Positions 1-5,794 of a stretch of 12,190 nucleotides of DNA are shown one piece after another. The stretch is taken from the NCBI GenBank assembly GCA_001822215.1, contig MHQD01000002.1:1-12190 (forward strand), read 5' to 3'. Under the pieces are notes generated by a model that had not been told where the DNA came from, ran no database searches, and saw nothing but the letters and a program-made list of their open reading frames with translations. Position 1 is the stretch's first letter. Every line of letters starts with the position of its first letter. The translations under genes and the position numbers were made by a program. The stretch is from Candidatus Sungbacteria bacterium RIFCSPHIGHO2_01_FULL_50_25 (GTDB lineage Bacteria; Patescibacteriota; Minisyncoccia; Sungbacterales; HO2-52-23).

Positions 1-550
1 CGTCCCCTGGCGGTGCTTTTTCATTTTCGCCTTGTACCGTTTTTCTCTTGCTTACCTTCCCGTATAAATCCTCAAGATACTGCATCTTATCTTTCGCTGC
101 AATTTTAAGCAACGCGGAACATTTTGCCCTATTCGGGCTGATTACCGCCGCCAGCTTATCCTTTTTGTTCAGATATTTCACGACAGTATCGAAGTCACCG
201 TCGCTCGTCACAATGACAGCTTTGTCATATTCCTTATAATATCGCATAATACTAAACGCCACATCAGCATCGACATCACCTTTCGGTTTGCGTCCGTCGT
301 TCGGAACTATAACTGGCTTAAATTTCAATATAAAACCGTTTTCCTGAAGGTCTTCGTAGAGATCCCGGTTCGCCGGCATAAATCCAATAAAAAGATACGC
401 CTTTCCTACTCGATATTTCTCTTTTAAATACACACGGAATCTTCGGTAATCCAATTCGAGACCAGCCTCTTTTGCGCCAAGATGCAAATTTTGTGCGTCT
501 ACAAACGCGTAATTCGGTTTGACCGTCTGCTTTTGCCTCACAGTATTCAT
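1..550 (-). CDS. NYN domain (LabA/DUF88-like) protein, C-terminus cut by window edge
   Basis: The translation starts MNTVRQKQTVKPNYAFVDAQ and stays open to the left edge (183 codons seen). Three acidic motifs of the NYN/PIN-like fold are in order: YAFVDAQNLH near residue 17, DVDADVAFSIM near 93, and VIVTSDGDFD near 112. Together these supply the Asp residues that bind metal in this nuclease-like family. Family members are soluble RNA- or nucleic-acid-processing proteins, or regulators such as LabA; the substrate cannot be read here. The ATG at 550 is chosen because the first motif follows it closely and an extended -10 promoter ends 6 bases upstream. The gene lies 12 bases after the last pilus gene but probably has its own promoter, so a pilus role is not implied. 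The missing C-terminus could hold another domain such as OST-HTH. Confidence 0.88.
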   Translation of the reverse strand, partial: MNTVRQKQTVKPNYAFVDAQNLHLGAKEAGLELDYRRFRVYLKEKYRVGKAYLFIGFMPANRDLYEDLQENGFILKFKPVIVPNDGRKPKGDVDADVAFSIMRYYKEYDKAVIVTSDGDFDTVVKYLNKKDKLAAVISPNRAKCSALLKIAAKDKMQYLEDLYGKVSKRKTVQGENEKAPPGD

Positions 551-556
551 GCGTAA

Positions 557-565
557 ATTATATCA
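557..565 (-). promoter_or_regulatory. Extended -10 promoter for the NYN gene, probably leaderless
   Basis: On the minus strand the bases read TGATATAAT, a perfect extended -10 element (TGnTATAAT), with the hexamer at 562-557. No good -35 hexamer is found at 16-18 bases, as is usual for extended -10 promoters. A start seven bases downstream falls on or next to the A of the ATG at 550. The element overlaps the stop codon (565-563) of the pilus gene before it. Confidence 0.55.
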
Positions 566-973
566 AAAATTTGCAACCTCTTCCCATGACGCGATAGTAG
601 GCGTTCCATCTGCGGCAATAATACTCTTCACAAGATAATTCGTATAGAAATTATTCACATCAGCACTCGTTCTGATTTCTATCGGGGAGACGGAGGGATC
701 AATTAAAACAATTGTACACTTATGAACTCCGACTGGAATTTCTTCATTTATTGTCGAATATGCATTGTCATTCGCAAGTTTAAGAAGAGCTGTCTCCACA
801 CACGCCTCGGCAAGTCCCGCGCTTTGGTCTTTATACTCCGCTTCCAAAATATCGAAACGAATGAAATAACTCGTAAATGAAAGCGCGGAAATCGCAGAAA
901 GAAGCGCGGCAGAAATTATGATTGCGGAAATGAGGGCTATAAAGCCGTTTTTTTCTTTCTCTAACGAGATCAT
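563..973 (-). CDS. PilX-like minor pilin / pilus assembly protein
   Basis: A 136-residue protein with a short basic/acidic leader, then NG followed by FIALISAIIISAALLSAISA (residues 11-30), a pilin-like hydrophobic helix. Glu at +5, usual in processed prepilins, is absent, as is common in PilX/GspK-type proteins. A helical stretch AGLAEACVETALLKLA (residues 52-67) matches the conserved EAC-E-AL region of PilX-like proteins, and a small C-terminal domain with Cys86 follows. Its ATG overlaps the stop of the preceding pseudopilin (ATGA at 973-970), so it is translationally coupled to it. It is probably a minor pilus subunit acting in initiation or as a tip component at the membrane. The family call rests on the N-terminus and position; the rest is not recognisable. 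Confidence 0.7.
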   Translation of the reverse strand: MISLEKEKNGFIALISAIIISAALLSAISALSFTSYFIRFDILEAEYKDQSAGLAEACVETALLKLANDNAYSTINEEIPVGVHKCTIVLIDPSVSPIEIRTSADVNNFYTNYLVKSIIAADGTPTIASWEEVANF

Positions 974-1455
974 TGACGTATATATTTAATCGTCTCAAAC
1001 GGTTTTCCATTCAATTGGAAATTTATCTTTACGGCAGCGGGCTTCCCCACAACTGACGCAATATGCTCAAATGTAAGACCACTAACACTAACACCCGAGC
1101 TAGAAAGCGAAATAGTCGGATTTGACCCGCGTTGCATCTGAAGTACTCCGCCATTTTCGCTAAATGTCAACGGATTTTCTCCTAACGGAAGCCCGACTCT
1201 TATTACCGTAAGAATTGGTCCCGAATTACCAGAAGCAGGAACTTGAATTGTGTCGAGCCCGGAAAGCGCCCAGGTAATCTTTCGCAAAAGGAAATTCCCC
1301 TCTTCTTCAAGAAGCAATTTTGCTCGCGTCCGTTCGGTGCTGTCGAGCATATAAAACGTCCCCGCCAAAATCCCGGAAAGAATAAAGGAAAAAAGCGCGA
1401 TATAGATGAGCGTTTCGAGAAGAGAAAACCCAAATTGATGTCTTTGTTTAGCCAT
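970..1455 (-). CDS. Type II secretion/type IV pilus pseudopilin, PulJ-like
   Basis: A 161-residue protein beginning MAKQRHQFGFSLLETLIYIA. The prepilin peptidase site is G9|FSLLE with Glu at +5, followed by a hydrophobic helix to about residue 36. The rest is a small soluble domain with beta-rich, Ser/Gly-rich segments ending in IKYIRQ. ATG at 1455 is preferred over the in-frame TTG at 1461 because it forms a TAATG junction with the upstream stop (1457-1455), the coupled arrangement seen throughout this operon. The N-terminus and order (GspH-like, propeller fusion, this gene, PilX-like) resemble the minor pseudopilin set HIJK, in which J is a tip subunit. The exact subclass is inferred from length and order. 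Confidence 0.8.
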   Translation of the reverse strand: MAKQRHQFGFSLLETLIYIALFSFILSGILAGTFYMLDSTERTRAKLLLEEEGNFLLRKITWALSGLDTIQVPASGNSGPILTVIRVGLPLGENPLTFSENGGVLQMQRGSNPTISLSSSGVSVSGLTFEHIASVVGKPAAVKINFQLNGKPFETIKYIRQ

Positions 1456-2984
1456 TAGCAAGCGAGTGTCGGGTGATCCCAGATAATGCGGAGAGCGTCA
1501 TTCGATTCATTCGAAATATAAACTCGATTATCCAAGTAATCAATTCCCGTCGCCTTTTCTGAGTAGTTATAGATGTTGCATGCGGAAGTTGGTTTTATGT
1601 TCGTTAGATCCTCAATATTCCATACTTGGAAACCGGCTGTCTGTCGTGTAGTCGCAAGAAATGCAAATTTACCTGATACAGCGATACCGACAATTGCAGT
1701 ATTGTTTGTCAAACCAACGTTTAATGAATCAAATTCATCTATGTTAAAAAGATCGGATGCATCAAGTGTATAAAATTGAGGATTACTGGACGCTAGATAT
1801 TCCCTGCCAAGGAAAATCGTATTTCCTAACAAGAAGATACTCGTCCCATCTTCTTCTCCAGGAGCGTCAAATCCGGATCCGAAGGGTGAAATTGTATACG
1901 GGAGAGTAGACATATCTATATTAAGTATCATGACCTCGGGACTTATGGCCGAAGATGAAACAGCAAGAAACGCAAGGCGCTTGGTAACGCCTCCAATAGT
2001 CTGGTCGCGAACAAAAATATCATTCACGTTATGGTTAATCTCAATACTTCCGCGATGAATGGGCAACAAAGGATTGGTTACGTCAAAAACGTGAAATTCA
2101 TTTCCAGCCGTTTCCCTTGTACCTATGAATACATGATGATCGTAGTAAAATATACTCCATCCTTGCGGATATGAATTTCCCACTCCAGGAAGCGTAACTG
2201 AGGGAAGTAAAAGTTGCGGATTTGTCGGGTCTGATATATCGATTACTTGTAACTGCTCATTAATATTATCGCTTGCCACGTAGGCGATTTTACCATCAGG
2301 GTCAACATCGACGGCATTTAATCCCGGACCGGTATTTATGCCGTAATCAGGACCAGGCATAGCAAAAACAGGATTTTCGCTATCTGTAACGTCCACTGCC
2401 CAAAAATCGAGTTCTGTGGGAGGATTCTTCTTCGATGTTGTAAATGCGTATCGCGTGCCATTTATGACGGCCGCATCTACGTCGGTTCCTTCCTGCCCCC
2501 CTGGGATAAGATCTATATATCCCGCACTGTCGGGTCTATCCCAATCATCGTTTGGCGGAGAGTCGGCACAATCCCCTCCCAAAGCAAGCGCTTCCGCTAT
2601 GTTTACAAACTCATTCGCAAGCTCGACCTTCTGCGGACGGCCGACATCTGTTTGCCACGTGACGCGCGCGGTCGCGCGCTTTTTGCAGGGCGTCAGGTCA
2701 ATAACTTCGCGCGAAAGAGAATAGATCGTCTCCGGACTATAGGATTCCGTAACCACCGAAAGGTAATTTCCTTTTGCGTCTGCACGGGTATCTTCCAGGA
2801 CCCGATTCGCTTTATAGAGCGCTTCTTGATTCAAGTCCGCGTATAGAGTATTTGACTGATTCCCGAATGCAATCAACAAAACCGCGGTCATCGTCAAAAT
2901 AAGGACCGAAAATGAAATAATAAGCTCAATCGTCGAGCTTCCTTCATTATATATGGGTGCGCTACCAATCGATCCTGCCTTCAT
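1455..2984 (-). CDS. Pseudopilin fused to LVIVD-type beta-propeller (putative tip adhesin)
   Basis: A 509-residue protein in two parts. Residues 1-40 hold a short leader and a prepilin site, G15|SSTIE with Glu at +5, then the helix LIISFSVLILTMTAVLLIAF. From about residue 150 to the end there are repeats of the form F-x-V-x-D-[IV]-[ST]-D-x-x-x-P: FWAVDVTDSENP (194), LQVIDISDPTNP (245), FHVFDVTNPLLP (298), VMILNIDMSTLP (351), FYTLDASDLFNI (404) and FQVWNIEDLTNI (452). These match LVIVD repeats, which form surface beta-propellers; six blades are visible. Cys at 100, 139, 469 and 509 could make disulphides. The ATG at 2984 overlaps the upstream gene by 23 bases and is the only ATG before the cleavage site. 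Much larger than a normal minor pseudopilin (150-250 residues), it plausibly caps the pilus and binds a partner surface, much as PilY1 does, though it is not a PilY1 homologue by anything visible. Confidence 0.85.
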   Translation of the reverse strand: MKAGSIGSAPIYNEGSSTIELIISFSVLILTMTAVLLIAFGNQSNTLYADLNQEALYKANRVLEDTRADAKGNYLSVVTESYSPETIYSLSREVIDLTPCKKRATARVTWQTDVGRPQKVELANEFVNIAEALALGGDCADSPPNDDWDRPDSAGYIDLIPGGQEGTDVDAAVINGTRYAFTTSKKNPPTELDFWAVDVTDSENPVFAMPGPDYGINTGPGLNAVDVDPDGKIAYVASDNINEQLQVIDISDPTNPQLLLPSVTLPGVGNSYPQGWSIFYYDHHVFIGTRETAGNEFHVFDVTNPLLPIHRGSIEINHNVNDIFVRDQTIGGVTKRLAFLAVSSSAISPEVMILNIDMSTLPYTISPFGSGFDAPGEEDGTSIFLLGNTIFLGREYLASSNPQFYTLDASDLFNIDEFDSLNVGLTNNTAIVGIAVSGKFAFLATTRQTAGFQVWNIEDLTNIKPTSACNIYNYSEKATGIDYLDNRVYISNESNDALRIIWDHPTLAC

Positions 2985-3429
2985 TGTTTATTGAAATAGT
3001 TATGTTTGACGCGCCGTAGGAAAGCGTGAGGTTTCCGGCGGCCGCAGGTCTTCCGCTCAATTGCTCGAATACAATATCCGTCGCGCCCGATTTCGAAATA
3101 GCCGCTGTTCCGGGGATTACTTCATATGTAGACGGATCATCCCCGTAATTCAAGCCGCGGAAAAGCGTAAAAGTGTCTGACCCAATATGGACCCCATGCG
3201 ACTTTTCATAAAAATTATTCATCGCGCGGGAGCGCGCCTTCATCAAAACCGCAATCGCGGTATCCCGCTCTTTGCGAAAAAGATAGCGCTGGAAATTATC
3301 GAACGCGAAATAAGAACCGATGCCGAAAATGAGCATGACAAGCCCCATGACGACAATGATTTCAACCAAAGTGAAACCGCCTCGTGAACCCCTATCGGAT
3401 GCTATTGGAAAGATTTTGCGTAATATCAT
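2962..3429 (-). CDS. GspH-like pseudopilin
   Basis: A 155-residue prepilin with a 18-residue basic leader ending RGSRGG, cleavage at G18|FTLVE with Glu at +5, and the helix IIVVMGLVMLIFGIGSYFAF. A helical arm containing RKERDTAIAVLMKARSRAMNN follows, typical of GspH/FimT-type pseudopilins, then a beta-rich domain ending in SINNEGRIDW, which matches the usual ending of GspH proteins. It should be processed by prepilin peptidase and enter the pilus fibre as a minor subunit. The ATG at 3429 lies 38 bases inside the end of pilC and gives a leader of normal length, with no better start nearby. It could instead be the major pilin of a reduced system, but the GspH features make a minor role more likely. 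Confidence 0.85.
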   Translation of the reverse strand: MILRKIFPIASDRGSRGGFTLVEIIVVMGLVMLIFGIGSYFAFDNFQRYLFRKERDTAIAVLMKARSRAMNNFYEKSHGVHIGSDTFTLFRGLNYGDDPSTYEVIPGTAAISKSGATDIVFEQLSGRPAAAGNLTLSYGASNITISINNEGRIDW

Positions 3430-4474
3430 AGATCGGTGTAATTACGGAAATTGCGACAAACCCGACGATAAGGCCCATAACGACCATCAAAATCGGCTCG
3501 ATAGAACTTGAAAGATTTTTGGTAATGTCTTCCACGTCGTGCTCGTACATCTCGGAAAGATAGACAAGCGTCTCCGGCAATTTCCCCGACGTCTCCCCGA
3601 TCAAAATCATCTGTGTTGCCATGTCCGGGAAAAGACGCGGACTTTTTTCAAGGTGTTTTGAAATTTTTCCCCCTTTCAAAACCACGTGCTCCACCGTGCG
3701 CGCCTCTTTCCGGTAGGCGCGGTTTGTGAGGGTGTCCGCCGCGATTTTTGTCGCGTGCAGAATCGAAATGCCGCTTTTTAAAAGAAGCCCGAGTGTTCGC
3801 GTAAAATTCGCCATATTATAGCTCTGGATAAGGCGGCCGACAATCGGGAGCCGGATGAGCGTCCGGTCAACGGCATAGTGAAAGAGCTCGATCTTTTTTA
3901 CGCAGACGGCAAAAGCGATTCCCGCCGCGAGAAGCACCCCGGCCGCATAGAACCCATAGCTGCGGATCGCATCGCTCATCCAGATGAGAATCCGCGTGGT
4001 AATCGGAAGTGTTACGTGCAAGCTCTGGAATATCGGCATTATCTTCGGAAAAATGTATGCCGTGAGGAGAATGGCAACCGCAAACGTCATCACCGTGATA
4101 AACGCGGGATATACTAGCGCGCTCAACACCTTTTGGCGGAGGATTTGCTTTTTTTTGAGCTCGTCCGCGAGATAGTTCAGATTCTGAGAGAGCACCCCCG
4201 ACGTCTCGCCCACGCGGATCAGATTGATCGCAAAATCGCCGAACATATTATTGAATTGCGCTAAGCTCGTCGACAAAAACTGTCCGTTTGCGACGTCAAA
4301 AATAATTTTTTCAAAAATCTTTTTTTTCGTGCGGGTCTTCGCTTGGCGCGAAAGGAGCGTAAGCCCCTCGAGGATCGGGATGCCGCCCGTAATCAAAAAA
4401 GAAAGCCGCTTTGCAAAAAGCGTTTGCTCTTTTAACGAGAGCCGGCCGAGAAAAAATGTCCGCACTTTATTCAT
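3392..4474 (-). CDS. pilC: PilC/GspF inner-membrane platform protein
   Basis: A 360-residue polytopic protein of the T2SSF family. Two copies of the domain are visible: residues about 15-140, with LFAKRLSFLITGGIPILEGL and RVGETSG (87-93), and residues about 220-345, with FTRTLGLLLKSGISILHA and LIGETSG (291-297). Hydrophobic segments lie near 120-142, 173-191 and 325-347, the usual three-helix layout. PilC sits in the inner membrane, contacts the PilB ATPase and drives pilin insertion into the fibre. The length is slightly below the usual 400 residues because the N-terminus is short. The ATG at 4474 overlaps the end of pilB by 8 bases, and the 3' end overlaps the GspH-like gene by 38 bases, so the three are almost certainly co-transcribed. 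Confidence 0.96.
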   Translation of the reverse strand: MNKVRTFFLGRLSLKEQTLFAKRLSFLITGGIPILEGLTLLSRQAKTRTKKKIFEKIIFDVANGQFLSTSLAQFNNMFGDFAINLIRVGETSGVLSQNLNYLADELKKKQILRQKVLSALVYPAFITVMTFAVAILLTAYIFPKIMPIFQSLHVTLPITTRILIWMSDAIRSYGFYAAGVLLAAGIAFAVCVKKIELFHYAVDRTLIRLPIVGRLIQSYNMANFTRTLGLLLKSGISILHATKIAADTLTNRAYRKEARTVEHVVLKGGKISKHLEKSPRLFPDMATQMILIGETSGKLPETLVYLSEMYEHDVEDITKNLSSSIEPILMVVMGLIVGFVAISVITPIYDITQNLSNSIR

Positions 4475-5684
4475 GGACTACGCGCAATACCTCCTCTATC
4501 GTAGTAAGTCCTCCGGACGCCTTGTCAAATCCGTCTTGGAGCATTGTCGTCATGCCGTTTTTTATCGCTATTTTTCGGATGTCCGCCGCAGAGGATTTGC
4601 GCAAAATCGCCTCTCTCACCTCGCCGTCGACTGCCAAAACCTCATTTACTCCGATTCTTCCCTTAAACCCCGTGCGCGAGCACTCCTCGCATCCGTCCCC
4701 TTTTGCGAATTTTGAGCCCTTCATGTCGAGCTCCGGAAGCGCGTCGGAAAGACTCTTCTTTTCAGCGTCCGTAAGCTTTTTCGGCTTTGCGCACTTTTTG
4801 CAATTTTTCCGGACGAGCCGCTGGCCGAGCGCTACCGTAACCGTTGACGCAATCAAATACGATTCGATCCCGAGGTCCAAAAGCCGCGGAAGCGTTGTCG
4901 CAGAATCATTCGTATGGAGCGTGGAAAGAAGCATATGCCCGGTAAGCGCGGTATTTACGGCGATCGAGGCGGTTTCTGAATCGCGGATCTCGCCCACCAT
5001 GATGATATTCGGATCTTGGCGGAGAATCGAACGAAGCCCGTTTGCAAACGTAAGGCCGGTCCGGGGATTCACCTGAATCTGCTCGATCCCTTCGATCGAA
5101 TACTCGATCGGGTCCTCAATCGTCACAATCGAAACCTCCGGAGTATTGATCATTTTTATCAGGGTATAGAGCGTCGTCGTCTTGCCGGAGCCGGTCGGGC
5201 CGGTTGAAAGAATCATCCCGTGCGGTTTTTTTATGGCGTGCGCAACCTTTTCCCGATCGCTTTTCGAAAACCCGAGCGTCTCGAGCGAAAATTGTTCCGC
5301 CTTATCGGACAAAAGGCGCAGCACGGCGTTTTCGCCGTAGTAGGTCGGCGCGATTGACACGCGAACGTCAATTGGAATCGGCGTCCCTTCGATGGCGCAC
5401 CGGAACCTGCCGTCCTGCGCGGCGCTATGCTCATCCGTCCGAAGCCCGGAGAGCACTTTTATACGGGAAACAATTTCGTTGTGAATCCCTTTTGGGAGCG
5501 CGTGCATGTTATGCAGTACGCCGTCAATCCGAAACCGCACCCGCATCGAATTCTCCAGCGGGTCAATGTGAATGTCGGAAGCGCCCACGTGCTGGGCATG
5601 CTCGATAAGCGAGCCGACCAGATTGATAATCGAGATGTTCGCACCGCGCTCAAGTTCTTGCTGGACTTTTGTGACCGGTGACAT
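4467..5684 (-). CDS. pilB: PilB/GspE-type pilus assembly ATPase lacking the N1 domain
   Basis: A 405-residue secretion ATPase. In order it has an N2 domain (SLIEHAQHVGASDIHIDP, 25-42), Walker A GPTGSGKT (162-169), an Asp box TIEDPIEY (188-195), Walker B DPNIIMVGEIRD (224-235), a His box GHMLLSTLHTND (249-260) and a zinc tetracysteine CKKC/CEEC (295-298, 332-335). The tetracysteine is typical of PilB/GspE and absent from PilT, so this is the extension ATPase. It powers pilus assembly at the cytoplasmic face with PilC. PilB is usually about 560-570 residues; the N1 domain that docks to PilM/GspL is missing. This is not a start error: an in-frame TAA lies at 5693-5691, two codons before the ATG. 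It is the first gene of the pilus operon, behind a strong promoter. There is no clear Shine-Dalgarno; the bases before ATG are A-rich. Confidence 0.96.
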   Translation of the reverse strand: MSPVTKVQQELERGANISIINLVGSLIEHAQHVGASDIHIDPLENSMRVRFRIDGVLHNMHALPKGIHNEIVSRIKVLSGLRTDEHSAAQDGRFRCAIEGTPIPIDVRVSIAPTYYGENAVLRLLSDKAEQFSLETLGFSKSDREKVAHAIKKPHGMILSTGPTGSGKTTTLYTLIKMINTPEVSIVTIEDPIEYSIEGIEQIQVNPRTGLTFANGLRSILRQDPNIIMVGEIRDSETASIAVNTALTGHMLLSTLHTNDSATTLPRLLDLGIESYLIASTVTVALGQRLVRKNCKKCAKPKKLTDAEKKSLSDALPELDMKGSKFAKGDGCEECSRTGFKGRIGVNEVLAVDGEVREAILRKSSAADIRKIAIKNGMTTMLQDGFDKASGGLTTIEEVLRVVHE

Positions 5685-5703
5685 TTTTTGTTATTAAAAA
5701 GGC

Positions 5704-5724
5704 AAAAACGCGACTACCCCGCGT
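5704..5724 (-). terminator. Hairpin with U-tract in the pilB leader (terminator or attenuator)
   Basis: On the minus strand ACGCG (5724-5720) and CGCGT (5712-5708) pair around a 7-base loop, followed directly by a T run (5708-5704). The stem is short (5 bp) but GC-rich. It lies 71 bases past the stop of the ATPase gene and could end that operon. It also lies about 24 bases downstream of the predicted pilB start site, so full termination would block pilB; partial read-through or attenuation is the alternative. Confidence 0.35.
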
Positions 5725-5754
5725 CTAATAAAACCGCATTAAACAGTAAGTGAA

Positions 5755-5783
5755 ATTATATAATATTTTGCCGATTATTGCAA
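5755..5783 (-). promoter_or_regulatory. Strong sigma70-type promoter for the pilus operon
   Basis: On the minus strand there is a -35 TTGCAA (5783-5778), a 17-base spacer and a perfect -10 TATAAT (5760-5755). Transcription should start near 5748 and give a leader of about 65 bases before the pilB ATG. It is the best promoter match in the window and lies in the 110-base gap between the copper ATPase stop and pilB, which marks the pilus genes as a separate operon. Confidence 0.75.
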
Positions 5784-5794
5784 GAATCCAAGGC

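Noticed and set aside
970..1461. TTG start at 1461 for the PulJ-like pseudopilin
   Set aside because: ATG at 1455 forms a TAATG junction with the preceding stop and gives the same prepilin leader.
1455..2984. PilY1 homologue
   Set aside because: The propeller repeats are LVIVD-like, and no PilY1-type calcium loop or von Willebrand domain is visible; only the inferred role is similar.
4411..5076. Long plus-strand open frame (221 codons) opposite pilB
   Set aside because: It is antisense to strongly conserved PilB motifs, has no recognisable domain, and reflects the GC pattern of the real gene.
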